Part shown: in pieces, positions 26,120 through 34,810 of the stretch
Layout of the letters: every line of letters starts with the position of its first letter
Numbering within the stretch: the first letter of the stretch is position 1
From: Terriglobia bacterium
GTDB lineage: Bacteria; Acidobacteriota; Terriglobia; Terriglobales; Acidobacteriaceae
NCBI GenBank assembly: GCA_020073395.1
Contig: JAIQFF010000014.1
Location: 1 to 55,886 of the forward strand
Direction of reading: 5' to 3'
DNA length: 55,886 nt
Notes under the pieces: generated by a model
Database searches by the model: none
What the model was told of the DNA's origin: nothing
Seen by the model: only the letters and a program-made list of their open reading frames with translations
Program-made: the position numbers and the translations under genes

Positions 26120-26797
26120 TCAGTGCTTCCACGCTATCACTGCCATGCGAAACAAGTAGTGCCGGTGAATCTCCACTTTGACAGCCCTGGTTTGTGTCAA
26201 TACGGTTCGCATCTCTTCCACCGTGTACGCCTGGCGGACGGAGGCTGGGGCATCATGACGCGTGAGTCGGCTGCGGTAGAGGGGCATCCCCGCGTACACG
26301 AGCGAGATGTGCAGCGGGTGCCGCACCAGATCATTGATCAGCACCGCAACCCGGCACACGCGCAGCGCTTCGTTGACAAATTGAACGAGTTCCTGCGGAG
26401 ATAGATGATGGGCGAACAGATTGCTGCTCAGGAGATCGAAAGCTGCGTCGCGGAAGGGAAGAGCGAGAGCATCGGCGGCCACTGCCCGGCTTCCATTGTT
26501 CAAATGGAGGTTCAGATGCGATGCGGCGCGATCGAGCGAAGTGATTTGCAGGCTTAATCCACGATGGCGCAACCGCTCGCGGGCGGCCTCCGGGACATAT
26601 CCGGTTCCGGCAGCTACCTCCAGCAGCGACAGCGATGACGAATTGATTTCCCGCGCCACGCGCCAGACCATGTCTTCAGTCGTGGCGACGCCTCCGAACC
26701 AGCGATTGATTCGCCGCAGGTCCCCGAGTGAGGCCTCGACTTCGGCGGGCGTGCCGCAGTCGGTATCAAGCATCTCAGGGATAAGTACGCGCTTCAT
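26120..26797 (-). CDS. SAM-dependent methyltransferase (UbiE-like)
   Basis: The 225-residue protein has motif I in LSLLEVAAGTGYVPEAARER (near residues 56-75) and a motif IV-like FDLLSSNLFAHHLSP (near 119-133). VAADALALPFRDAAFD is typical of the Methyltransf_11/25 group. It is the first gene of a two-gene unit with the FAD reductase downstream. A small-molecule substrate is likely. An upstream dispersed repeat (26814-26878) separates it from the exporter gene. Confidence 0.85.
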   Translation of the reverse strand: MKRVLIPEMLDTDCGTPAEVEASLGDLRRINRWFGGVATTEDMVWRVAREINSSSLSLLEVAAGTGYVPEAARERLRHRGLSLQITSLDRAASHLNLHLNNGSRAVAADALALPFRDAAFDLLSSNLFAHHLSPQELVQFVNEALRVCRVAVLINDLVRHPLHISLVYAGMPLYRSRLTRHDAPASVRQAYTVEEMRTVLTQTRAVKVEIHRHYLFRMAVIAWKH

Positions 26798-26813
26798 AGA
26801 AGAACAGTCTTCG

Positions 26814-26878
26814 GTCGTCAGTCGTCGGCCAAGGTCCGCGCGGATTCGCTGACGACTGATGATCGAGGACTGACGACT
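26814..26878. repeat. dispersed repeat (family F), second copy
   Basis: This segment (GTCAGTCGTC... GATTCGCTGACGACTGA) matches the repeat at 23374-23440 with scattered changes. Both copies are flanked by GACGACTG words in both orientations. It lies between two minus-strand genes. Confidence 0.55.
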
Positions 26879-26883
26879 GTTTT

Positions 26884-28638
26884 CTAGACTTCCGCCAGTT
26901 CCTCTTCCAGCAACTGCTTGTTGTAGAGGTCGCTGTAGTAGCCGTTGCGGGCTAGCAGTTCGTCGTGGGTGCCCAGTTCAACGATGCGGCCGGCGTGCAA
27001 GACTGCGATCTTGTCGGCATTGCGCACGGTGGAAACGCGATGGGAGATAAAGATCGTAGTCCGGTCCTGCATGACCTCGCGGAGGTGGTTGAGGATCTTG
27101 TCTTCGGTGTGGGTATCCACACTGGAAAGGGCATCGTCCAGAATCAGGATGCGAGGATTGCGGATGATCGCGCGGGCGATCGCCGTCCGCTGTTTCTGTC
27201 CGCCGGACAGGGTAATCCCGCGTTCACCCACAAGGGTGCGGTAGCGCTCGGGAAATTCTTCAATATCCTGGGCGATGTTGGCCGCCTCGGCCGCGGAGCG
27301 TACCTCTTCCTCGGTGGCATCAGCCTTGCCAAAAGCGATATTTTCGCGGATGGTTTCGCTGAACAGGAACGTTTCCTGGGGCACGAAGCCGATCTGTCGG
27401 CGCAGCGACCCCAGAGGAAATTCACGGACCGGCTTGCCATCGATCAGTACACTTCCGGGGTCAGCATCGTAAATGCGCGGGATAAGGCTCACCAGTGTGG
27501 TCTTGCCCGAGCCGGTGGGGCCAACGATCGCGAGGCTGCTACCCTCAGCGATCCGCAGATTGATGTCGTGCAGCACGGGCACTCCATTGTAGGAGAAGTT
27601 CAATCCCCGAAATTCAATCTCGCCCCGGATTTGGGTGGACCTCCCGGCTGCCGCTTTTACTGCAGGACTATCTTCGATCTCAGGTTGTTCAACCAGGATT
27701 TCGTTGATCCGGCCCATGGACGCGGTCCCGCGCTGGAAGATATTGATCACCCATCCCAGCGCGATCACGGGCCAGGTCAGCTGCACCATGTAGGTGTTAA
27801 AGGCCACGAAGCCGCCGGCTGTCATCTGTCCGTGAAGCACTTCCCGCCCGCCCAGCCAGAGCACGAGCACGATGGCCATGCCCAACATAGTCTCGAGAGT
27901 AGGCCAAAGCATCCCCATCAAGCGCACCAGTTTCAGGCTGCGGTGGATGTATTCGCGGTTGGAGGTTTCGAAGGCCGCGATTTCCGGCTCCTCCTGTACG
28001 TAAGCGCGGATCACGCGCGCGCCGGAGAAATTTTCCTGCGCCCGAGCGGAGATCTCAGAAAACATCGCCTGGATTTTCTCGAAGCGCTCGTGAATCTGTT
28101 TCCCAAAGTACTGCACCGTAATGCTCACCACTGGCAACGGCAGAAAAGCATAGAACGTCAGCTTGGGGCTGATCGAAAGCATGAATGCCAGGGCGCCGGC
28201 CGTGAACACAATGGTGTTCGCCGAATACATAATGGCTGGCCCTAGGAGCATGCGGACGGCGTTGAGATCGTTGGTGGCCCGGGCCATGATGTCGCCGGTG
28301 CGGGTACGCTGATAGTAGGAGTAGGAGAGACTTTCCAGGTGGCGAAACAGATCGTTGCGCAGGTCAAACTCAATCTCGCGCGAAATGCCGATCACAATCC
28401 AACGGGTCAGGTACTGGAAGATACCCTTTATCGCCGCCACCCCCAGTAGCTCCAGGGAATAGATCAGCAGCTTTTCGCGGGTCACTCCGGCGCGCAGACC
28501 ATCTACGGCGTGGCGGAGGACCAGAGGAAACAGGATCCACACGCCGTTATTGATGAAAACGCAAATTGTGCCGACAACATAGCTGCCGCGATACTTCTTC
28601 AGGTAAGGAAACAGTGGACGCAGGCTCTTGGGCAGCAT
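26884..28638 (-). CDS. ABC transporter, fused permease and ATPase (MsbA-like exporter)
   Basis: The 584-residue half transporter has six N-terminal membrane helices (about residues 15-310) and a C-terminal ATPase. The ATPase carries Walker A GPTGSGKTT, Q-loop GFVPQETFLF, signature LSGGQKQRTAIARA, Walker B ILILDDALSSVD and the switch His in FISHR. It would work as a homodimer exporting lipids, drugs or peptides; the cargo is not known. An upstream pair of tiny genes on the same strand may share its transcript, and the methyltransferase/FAD-reductase pair lies just downstream. Confidence 0.93.
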   Translation of the reverse strand: MLPKSLRPLFPYLKKYRGSYVVGTICVFINNGVWILFPLVLRHAVDGLRAGVTREKLLIYSLELLGVAAIKGIFQYLTRWIVIGISREIEFDLRNDLFRHLESLSYSYYQRTRTGDIMARATNDLNAVRMLLGPAIMYSANTIVFTAGALAFMLSISPKLTFYAFLPLPVVSITVQYFGKQIHERFEKIQAMFSEISARAQENFSGARVIRAYVQEEPEIAAFETSNREYIHRSLKLVRLMGMLWPTLETMLGMAIVLVLWLGGREVLHGQMTAGGFVAFNTYMVQLTWPVIALGWVINIFQRGTASMGRINEILVEQPEIEDSPAVKAAAGRSTQIRGEIEFRGLNFSYNGVPVLHDINLRIAEGSSLAIVGPTGSGKTTLVSLIPRIYDADPGSVLIDGKPVREFPLGSLRRQIGFVPQETFLFSETIRENIAFGKADATEEEVRSAAEAANIAQDIEEFPERYRTLVGERGITLSGGQKQRTAIARAIIRNPRILILDDALSSVDTHTEDKILNHLREVMQDRTTIFISHRVSTVRNADKIAVLHAGRIVELGTHDELLARNGYYSDLYNKQLLEEELAEV

Positions 28639-28680
28639 GTGCTTCTAGTAGATGCAATTCTACCAGCCCAAGCTTCAGCG

Positions 28681-28769
28681 TGTGGGGTGTGGGACGGACA
28701 CTCCTGTCCGTCGCCTTTTGACCTGGACTTTGATCTTGGCTTGGCTTTTAACCTCGACTTTGCCAACCC
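28681..28769. repeat. GTCGGACA family repeat, single-arm copy (B2)
   Basis: The hairpin GACGGACACTCCTGTCCGTC at about 28693-28712 differs from the family norm by a compensated base-pair change. It is followed by the T-rich core (CTTTGATCTTGGC-like). No inverse arm follows, so this copy is truncated. It separates two minus-strand genes. Confidence 0.65.
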
Positions 28770-28880
28770 CTAGGCCGAATCGCCCTGGAAGGCCAGGACG
28801 TATGCCACTAGAAGCAGGACGACCCAGCCCAGGAGGAAGACCCAACTCGAAGCCATGAGGTACACGTAAACTGCGTTCAT
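28770..28880 (-). CDS. 36-residue single-span membrane peptide
   Basis: This short frame encodes MNAVYVYLMASSWVFLLGWV followed by VLLLVAYVLAFQGDSA, one long hydrophobic helix with a short polar tail. AAGGA lies seven bases before the ATG, and the ribosome binding site overlaps the stop of the 78-residue gene upstream, nine bases away. I do not recognise a family. It could be a regulator of the adjacent exporter or a membrane stress peptide. The good start signal and spacing support translation. Confidence 0.5.
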   Translation of the reverse strand: MNAVYVYLMASSWVFLLGWVVLLLVAYVLAFQGDSA

Positions 28881-28889
28881 GGCGATTCC

Positions 28890-29126
28890 TTAGGAGGAGC
28901 CGACCGCAGGTAGCACCCGGCAAGACAAATGCGCCTGGCCGGTCAGGTGTTTGTAGTTCTCCACAATTTCCTTCACGGCGTTCAGCCTGCCCAGAGTGGT
29001 GAGGTGGGTATCGGTGAGCGCCAGCTCGATCTCCATCATCCAGGAATCGACGGCAGTCTGCACTCCGTTCGCCATTTCTTCGGCGATGGCCCGGACCAGG
29101 TCATGGTTGAGAGCTGTAGTTGCCAC
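28890..29126 (-). CDS. 78-residue hypothetical helical protein
   Basis: The protein is soluble and probably helical (HDLVRAIAEEMANGVQTAVD, LNAVKEIVENYKHLTG). Its start is a GTG at 29126 with AAGGAAG about nine bases upstream. I recognise no family. It is followed after nine bases by the 36-residue membrane peptide and preceded by a 14-bp inverted repeat. The helical pattern suggests a small partner protein. Confidence 0.55.
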   Translation of the reverse strand: MATTALNHDLVRAIAEEMANGVQTAVDSWMMEIELALTDTHLTTLGRLNAVKEIVENYKHLTGQAHLSCRVLPAVGSS

Positions 29127-29155
29127 GGGCTTGTCTTCCTTTCTTGAAGAAGTTA

Positions 29156-29210
29156 TCGCCGGTCGCCAGAGTTATGATACGGATTAAGATGAATGGCTGG
29201 CGACCGGCGA
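29156..29210. repeat. perfect 14-bp inverted repeat
   Basis: TCGCCGGTCGCCAG at 29156-29169 pairs exactly with CTGGCGACCGGCGA at 29197-29210, leaving a 27-base loop. It begins five bases past the stop of the CpxP-like gene on the minus strand. There is no T-run, so it may be a rho-assisted terminator, an mRNA 3'-end stabiliser or a repeat unit. Confidence 0.6.
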
Positions 29211-29215
29211 CAGTT

Positions 29216-29704
29216 TTACTGGCTCGGCGTCGCTTCCGGGGACTTTCCCTGCATGCGATTCATGAACCGTTGCTCGTGCTCATTCATGAGAGCGGCCAGT
29301 TTTGTTTTCTGTTCCGGAGTCAGGACCTGCACCATTTCCGAGCCGGTGCGGGCGTACTGCACAATGAGCTCCGTCATGGCCTGGCTCTGCTGCGAGGCCA
29401 GGTCGCGGACTTTCGCTTCGTCGAAGCTCCCGCTCATGACCTGTTCCCGTAACTGCACGTGGCCTTGGGCCATCTGCAGCATCAGCGGCTGGATCGTCGG
29501 CTTTTCCTTGGCCATGATGGCCTTCACCTGCGCCTGCTGCGCATCGGTCAGGTCGAGTTTGTGAATGTAGTAACCCATCATGGGCCCGCCGAACATGCCA
29601 TCGCCGCGCATGTGGCCCCGCCTCATGGTTTGCGACACCGCGATGGCTGCGACCACCGTTAGAACCAGAACTACGGCCAGAGTCTTGAAGTATTTTGCTT
29701 TCAT
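29216..29704 (-). CDS. Spy/CpxP-like periplasmic protein (LTXXQ)
   Basis: The 162-residue protein has an N-terminal signal or anchor (FKTLAVVLVLTVVAAIAVS). It has two LTxxQ-type motifs, LTDAQQAQVKAI (near residue 52) and LTPEQKTKLAAL (near 130), in a helical hydrophilic body. CpxP and Spy are periplasmic chaperones that damp the Cpx envelope response. ATG 29704 was chosen for its GGGGAG site and signal peptide. The gene is divergent from a CpxR/CpxA-like pair, the arrangement seen for cpxP in enterobacteria, and shares an operator region with it. Confidence 0.88.
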   Translation of the reverse strand: MKAKYFKTLAVVLVLTVVAAIAVSQTMRRGHMRGDGMFGGPMMGYYIHKLDLTDAQQAQVKAIMAKEKPTIQPLMLQMAQGHVQLREQVMSGSFDEAKVRDLASQQSQAMTELIVQYARTGSEMVQVLTPEQKTKLAALMNEHEQRFMNRMQGKSPEATPSQ

Positions 29705-29813
29705 CTGTACTCCCCTTCCGGGTTCGAGTGCTGCGGCTAAGACCAATGCCCTCGCGACAGCCGACGGGACACCGGCGCTACAAGTATTAGAAGCTCCCCC
29801 TGCCCAGGCTGCG

Positions 29814-29880
29814 GTAAAAAGTCAGTCAAGCGGAGTAAAGATTTGTAAAGCGTAAACCCCGTGCATTGACAATTCTTTAC
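29814..29880. promoter_or_regulatory. CpxR-type operator cluster
   Basis: GTAAAGATTTGTAAA at 29835-29849 is an exact GTAAA-N5-GTAAA CpxR box. Further GTAAA words occur at 29814-29818 and 29852-29856, and an inverted TTTAC at 29876-29880. The cluster lies in the region between the divergent CpxP-like and CpxR-like genes, so it can control both. The E. coli consensus is established; its use here is inference. Confidence 0.6.
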
Positions 29881-29928
29881 CGCTGGAAGTCTTGACCTTC
29901 ATCCGGAAAATGCTGTTGTAGAAGTACA

Positions 29929-30672
29929 ATGAAGCCTGTGGATCGCATACTGGTTATCGATGATGACGTCGAACTCTGCGGCTTGGTGAGCGAATACCTG
30001 GCGCCGGAGGGCTTCCAGGTCGAGTCTGCCGCTGATGGAACTCGCGGGCTGGAGATGGCGCTGAATGGGGATTTCCTGCTGGTGGTGCTCGACGTCATGC
30101 TGCCCGGCCTGAATGGATTCGAAGTGCTGCGGCGGCTGCGCGACAAATCAAGAATTCCGGTCTTGCTGCTTACGGCGCGCGGTGAAGACGTGGACCGAAT
30201 CGTGGGCCTGGAGATCGGCGCCGACGATTATCTTCCCAAGCCTTTCAATCCGCGAGAGCTGGTGGCGCGCATTCGGGCCATTCTGCGACGGACGCGGGCC
30301 CCGGAAAGATCGGGAAGCGGGCAGCCGTCGGAAATCCTGCGCGTGGGCGAGGTGGAGCTTGATCCGGCCACGCGGACCGTCCTGCAGAAAGGCAAGCCGG
30401 TGGAGTTGACTTCGGTCGAGTTCAATCTGCTGCACGTTCTGCTGCGCGAGGCGGGGCGTGTGGTCCCGCGCGAACGGCTGGTGGACATCGTGCTCAGCCG
30501 CAAGTTCTCTCCCTTTGATCGCAGCATTGACATGCATGTCAGCAAGATTCGCAAAAAGCTGGGCGAGTCCGATTCCGGACTGGACCACATCAAGACAGTG
30601 CGAGGCGTAGGTTACATCTTCACCCGGCCGCAGGAATCCGCTGCCGACAAAGTCAGGAGCGGAGGGTCATGA
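29929..30672 (+). CDS. cpxR: OmpR-family response regulator, CpxR-like
   Basis: The 247-residue protein has a receiver domain with the phosphorylation site Asp55 in VVLDVMLPG and the acidic pocket DDD at 11-13. KPF near residue 107 supplies the conserved Lys. A winged-helix DNA-binding domain ends in IDMHVSKIRKKLG and IKTVRGVGYIF. Context (divergent CpxP/Spy-like gene, GTAAA boxes, sensor kinase overlapping downstream) makes this a CpxR-type regulator of envelope stress. It overlaps the kinase start by four bases. Confidence 0.9.
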   Translation: MKPVDRILVIDDDVELCGLVSEYLAPEGFQVESAADGTRGLEMALNGDFLLVVLDVMLPGLNGFEVLRRLRDKSRIPVLLLTARGEDVDRIVGLEIGADDYLPKPFNPRELVARIRAILRRTRAPERSGSGQPSEILRVGEVELDPATRTVLQKGKPVELTSVEFNLLHVLLREAGRVVPRERLVDIVLSRKFSPFDRSIDMHVSKIRKKLGESDSGLDHIKTVRGVGYIFTRPQESAADKVRSGGS

Positions 30673-32096
30673 AAAGTCTTTTTCTGAAGATTTTTCTTTC
30701 CTACTGGCTAGCGCAGGCCCTGTTCGTGGCGCTCGCCATACTGATTACCGTCGTGGTGCGCGAGCGCGGAGAGTCGGCCACCTGGGACGCGCAACAATCC
30801 GCTGTCCTCGACAAAGCAGGGCAGGCGTATGAACACGGCGGCCCTACCGAAGCGCGGCGCTACTTTGAAGAGGTACGCGACTCATTTCATGTCCGGGCCT
30901 ACCTGCTGGACGAAAAAGGCCAGGATGTCTCAGGACGCGAGTTGCCGCGATGGGCGGAGTCTTTGGGAAAAGGGGCCGAACCGCCGCGTCGCGACTTTTG
31001 GCAGCACGTAACCCCCAGTCCATTCCGGCGTCAGGTGCAGACTGCGGCCAGTGGACACCGCTACACCCTGGTGGCATTCCTGCCTCCGGGCGGGCCTTTT
31101 GGGCCAGGCGGCGTCCCCGGTCTGGGCATTCTCATCGGAATTATTTCGTCGGGCCTGGTGTGTTATCTGCTGGCGCGATATCTGACCGCGCCGGTGGTCC
31201 GGCTGCGGGCCGCTACCCAGCGTTTGGCAGCCGGCGATTTGAGCGCCCGGGCAGGCGGTCTCGCGGCCCGGCGCCGGGACGAAATGGCGCAGTTAGTCCG
31301 CGACTTCGACACCATGGCGGAACGCCTGGAAGCAGCGGTCCACGCCCAGGCCCGCTTGCTGAACGACATTTCCCACGAACTGCGGTCTCCGCTCGCCCGT
31401 CTTAACGTCGCCTCCGCCCTGGCCCATCAGCGCGCCGGTGTGGAAGCACACAGCGCGCTGGAGCGCATCGACCTCGAAGCCGAACGGCTGAACGAACTGA
31501 TCGGAGGACTGCTCACTATTGCCCGCCTTGAAAACGGGAACGATGCCCGGCAGAAATCGCCGGTTCTCTTAGGAGAAATAATCGAAGGCATAGCCTCCGA
31601 TGCTAATTTCGAAGCCCAGGGCCGCAAGTGCGGAGTGGAGAGCGTGATCAAGGAAGACTGCCTGGTTATGGGCGCCCCGAACTTGCTGCATAGTGCTATC
31701 GAAAATGTGGTGCGCAATGCCGCTCGCTACACCCGTGAAGGCACCAGCGCGCTAATCACGTTGGAGCGTGGCCAGGGCAACCGTGGACCAGAAGCGGTCA
31801 TCCGCATCGTGGACTCGGGGCCTGGCGTACCCGACGAAGCGCTGGACAAGCTTTTTCGGCCGTTCTATCGCATTGACGATGCCCGTGGGCGTAAGACCGG
31901 TGGAGTGGGATTAGGGCTTGCCATCACCGAGCGGGCAGTGCGTCTGCACGGTGGAACGGTTAAAGCCAGCAATCGGCCCGAGGGCGGTCTGCAGGTCGAA
32001 ATTCGGCTGCCTTTGGCGGCTGATGCCAGCCGCGAGCCGGATCGCCTGGTCGAACAAGGAGAGCCAGTGGAGGCCAATTCGGGCCGATCAAATTGA
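30669..32096 (+). CDS. cpxA: sensor histidine kinase, CpxA-like
   Basis: The 475-residue kinase has two membrane helices (about residues 7-30 and 149-168) around a periplasmic sensor of about 115 residues. A HAMP domain (LTAPVVRLRAATQRLAAGDL), the H box with His236 in NDISHELRSPLARL, and an ATPase domain follow (N box ENVVRNAARYT, G1 DSGPGVP, G2 GVGLGLAI). It would phosphorylate the overlapping CpxR-like regulator. The periplasmic domain resembles CpxA in length but not clearly in sequence. The ATGA overlap implies coupled translation. Confidence 0.9.
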   Translation: MKSLFLKIFLSYWLAQALFVALAILITVVVRERGESATWDAQQSAVLDKAGQAYEHGGPTEARRYFEEVRDSFHVRAYLLDEKGQDVSGRELPRWAESLGKGAEPPRRDFWQHVTPSPFRRQVQTAASGHRYTLVAFLPPGGPFGPGGVPGLGILIGIISSGLVCYLLARYLTAPVVRLRAATQRLAAGDLSARAGGLAARRRDEMAQLVRDFDTMAERLEAAVHAQARLLNDISHELRSPLARLNVASALAHQRAGVEAHSALERIDLEAERLNELIGGLLTIARLENGNDARQKSPVLLGEIIEGIASDANFEAQGRKCGVESVIKEDCLVMGAPNLLHSAIENVVRNAARYTREGTSALITLERGQGNRGPEAVIRIVDSGPGVPDEALDKLFRPFYRIDDARGRKTGGVGLGLAITERAVRLHGGTVKASNRPEGGLQVEIRLPLAADASREPDRLVEQGEPVEANSGRSN

Positions 32097-32291
32097 GAAA
32101 CATATTGAGAAGCCCTGGCCGCCAATCGGCGGGCAACTTTCTTCCTCCATCGTGGTTCCAACCAGCCAGCGCGGTTTGCTCTTCCGGGTTATTCCTGATA
32201 CACAAATGAGGGTACTTTTGGACCTCAAATCTTCTGGCGTGAGCAGTGTGCGGGCGCCGGAAAGCTTGAGAGGACAGGGAGAAGGAAATTA

Positions 32292-33467
32292 ATGGGGACG
32301 AGGTTCCGGTTCCTGGTAGGGGTAGTGGTTCCAGTTTTGCTGCTCAGTTTGAGCGCTTGCACGACCAGCAGTTCATCAACTCCTTCGGGCTCGGGAGCTT
32401 TGTTCGTTGCTACCCAGGGAGACTCGTCGGTTTCAGCCTACACCATCGACCTGTCGGCGGGTACGCTGACCGCGAATGGCAAGGGTGTTGCCACCGGCAG
32501 CACGCCTTCGGCCATGGTCTTGGCGCCCTCCGGAAGCGCTTTGTTCGTTGCCAACAGCGGCACGAATGATATTTCAGCCTACAGCGTGAAGTCGGACGGT
32601 ACGCTCACGGCCGGCTCGACCACCCCAACCGGTGGAATGACGCCACTGAGCATTTCCATGGACTCAGCGGGGCACTTCCTCTTTGTGGCCAATCAAGGAC
32701 TGCAGATCGATCCGGCATCCGGCACGATATCCGTATTTGCGGTCCAGGACGCGGCCTTGACCGCGGTCCCGGGCTCGCCATTTCGAGTGGCCGAGTTGGG
32801 AGCGTCGAGCGGCACCGGTCCCGCAGGAGTGGCGGTCACGCCTGACGGAAAGTTCCTTTACGTTTCCAATCAGTTCGACGGTACAGTCACATCATTTTCG
32901 GTGAATGCCTCCGGGGTGCTGACGCGTGGACTAGTAGTGCCGGTGGGTACCGCTCCGTCGGGCCTCGCCATAACTCCGAACGGCGGCTTTCTCTATGTCG
33001 CCAATTCAAGCACGGTGTCAGGCTTCGCCATATGCAATCAGATCGTGACCAGTTGCAACGATCCTACCGCTCCAGACGGCGTTCTCACGGCCCTCACAGG
33101 CTCGCCCTTCTCGTCAGGACTGGGACCCGTGTCCATCGTCGCAGCGCCCTCCGGGAAATTTCTTTTTGTGGTTGACCGGCTGTCCAACCAGGTTTCCCAA
33201 TATAAGATCGCCACCGGCACCGGGGTCCTGACCGCCAATACGCAAGCCACCATCTCGACCGGAGCCAACCCGGTTTGGGCCGCGCTTCGGGTGGGCACGA
33301 CAACCGACGCCACCACCGGCGGCACCACGAATTTTTTGTATGTGGCTGAGCTGGGTGCGTCCTCGATCTCGATTTACACGTTCGATTCCACGGTGGGCAC
33401 GCTGGGCCGCGTGGGCCCGCCTATTTCCGTCACCGGGGGGCAGCCCTCGGCGGTGGCGGCGGAGTAG
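32292..33467 (+). CDS. secreted beta-propeller lipoprotein (lactonase/YncE-like)
   Basis: The 391-residue protein has a lipobox (LLSLSAC, Cys near residue 23), so it is probably a lipoprotein. At least six repeats follow with the core LAPSGSALFVANSGTNDISAY or TPDGKFLYVSNQFDGTVTSF, the blade pattern of YncE/6-phosphogluconolactonase-like seven-bladed propellers. Such proteins are abundant in Acidobacteriota and their substrates are mostly unknown. GAAGGA lies upstream of the ATG. It forms its own unit, with a 195-base gap from the kinase gene. Confidence 0.82.
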   Translation: MGTRFRFLVGVVVPVLLLSLSACTTSSSSTPSGSGALFVATQGDSSVSAYTIDLSAGTLTANGKGVATGSTPSAMVLAPSGSALFVANSGTNDISAYSVKSDGTLTAGSTTPTGGMTPLSISMDSAGHFLFVANQGLQIDPASGTISVFAVQDAALTAVPGSPFRVAELGASSGTGPAGVAVTPDGKFLYVSNQFDGTVTSFSVNASGVLTRGLVVPVGTAPSGLAITPNGGFLYVANSSTVSGFAICNQIVTSCNDPTAPDGVLTALTGSPFSSGLGPVSIVAAPSGKFLFVVDRLSNQVSQYKIATGTGVLTANTQATISTGANPVWAALRVGTTTDATTGGTTNFLYVAELGASSISIYTFDSTVGTLGRVGPPISVTGGQPSAVAAE

Positions 33468-33519
33468 GGCGAGTTTCCGGGTCTAGAGTCCCGAGTTAAG
33501 AACCTCTGTCATCCCTCTT

Positions 33520-34743
33520 CTACTTTGACTGAAAAAGCAGCGGTGCAAAATTAGTCAAGTTGTCGCGCCACAGCATCCACACGTGCATGCCCGGAGTTTG
33601 GATGGCTGTGGGTTGCAGACCTTTCTCCTTCAACCAGGCGATAAATTTCTGATTGCCGTCGAACAGACCGTCTTCAGTTCCGCACGCGATCCAGAGCACT
33701 CGCAGCTTGGCATTGATGTCCCGCGCTGCCTGCGCCGTGATTCCCGGGAAAGATGATTCGAAACCATTCTGGCCTCCCAGGGGAGCAGAACTGAAGCCTC
33801 CGACATAAGCAAAGTCATCGAGATGATTGAGCCCGACCAGCAGACTCTCAGCGCCCCCCATGGACAGGCCGGCCACTGCGTGCTCCTCACGCTTATCGGA
33901 GAGCGGATACTGCTTTTTCACCAACGGCATGACCTCCTGTAAAAGCGCATCTGAGAAGCGGGAGTAGTTGCGGTGAATCAGTTCGGGATCTTTCCATGTG
34001 CTCCAGCCCCGGGCAATCACTTCCATCGTTCCATAGCCGAGCGGCATCACCACGATCATCGGCCTGGCCTTCCTCTGCGCAATCAGGTTATCCAGGATCA
34101 CGTTGGCTTTGCCCATGCTGGTCCATGCGCTGGGGTCGTCGCTGTACCCGTGAAGCAAATAGAGCACCGGATATTTCTGCTTGCTGCCGGGGTCGAAACC
34201 GGGCGGAGTGTAAACGTAGTACTCGCTGTTTAGGTCAACAATGTTCGAGTGGTAGTAGTGATGATGCACCACCCCGTGCGGCACGTTTGCGTGCTCCCAC
34301 GACCTGGGCGGCTGGCCGGGTACCAGGAAAAGGCTCTGGTTGCTGAAGAAGCTGGTCTTGATGCTGACATTGTGCAGATCAAGGACCTCAGTGCCATCCA
34401 CGTTGAAAGTGTAGCTATAGTACTGAGGCGCGAGCTTGGGCACAGTGACGCTCCATACGCCATCGGATCCCTTGCTCATGGGAAACGGGTCCTTCGCACC
34501 TTCCAGATTCAATTCCACCTTGGCGGCGTTCGGCATGGCGAGGCGAAATACTGCGGTTCCATCGGGCTGCAATTCCGGATAGGAAGGAGGCGCGGCCTCC
34601 AGCGGAACCGGAGCAGCGGATTGGGTCGGCTTTGCGGCCGGCTGCGCGCTGGCGGCACCAGGCCACAGGCCCCAGCAGAGCGCGATGACGAAGACAACAT
34701 GTGAGAAGGCAGCTCGGTGAAGGAGTCGTGACATGAAGCGCAT
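33520..34743 (-). CDS. secreted esterase (XynZ/feruloyl-esterase-like) with N-terminal Ig-like domain
   Basis: The 407-residue protein has a signal peptide (FVIALCWGLWPGAASAQ). A glycogen-branching-type Ig domain follows (TAVFRLAMPNAAKVELNLEG, MSKGSDGVWSVTVPKLAPQY). An esterase D-like hydrolase domain then has the nucleophile Ser in GLSMGGAES, a catalytic Asp region in CGTEDGLF and His in GMHVWMLW. Such proteins cleave feruloyl or acyl esters of plant polysaccharides. The frame stays open upstream to 34932, but that part is dispersed-repeat sequence. I start at ATG 34743 behind AGGGGA; 34734 is also possible. Confidence 0.85.
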   Translation of the reverse strand: MRFMSRLLHRAAFSHVVFVIALCWGLWPGAASAQPAAKPTQSAAPVPLEAAPPSYPELQPDGTAVFRLAMPNAAKVELNLEGAKDPFPMSKGSDGVWSVTVPKLAPQYYSYTFNVDGTEVLDLHNVSIKTSFFSNQSLFLVPGQPPRSWEHANVPHGVVHHHYYHSNIVDLNSEYYVYTPPGFDPGSKQKYPVLYLLHGYSDDPSAWTSMGKANVILDNLIAQRKARPMIVVMPLGYGTMEVIARGWSTWKDPELIHRNYSRFSDALLQEVMPLVKKQYPLSDKREEHAVAGLSMGGAESLLVGLNHLDDFAYVGGFSSAPLGGQNGFESSFPGITAQAARDINAKLRVLWIACGTEDGLFDGNQKFIAWLKEKGLQPTAIQTPGMHVWMLWRDNLTNFAPLLFQSK

Positions 34744-34810
34744 TCCCCTGGTACGCGGAGTTGGTGGCGCTCCACAGTTTACACGGTGACTCCGGTTTAG
34801 CTTCAAAAGT

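Noticed and set aside
26965..28245. 426-codon plus-strand frame opposite the ABC exporter
   Set aside because: It is antisense to Walker A, signature and Walker B motifs that are certainly coding on the other strand.
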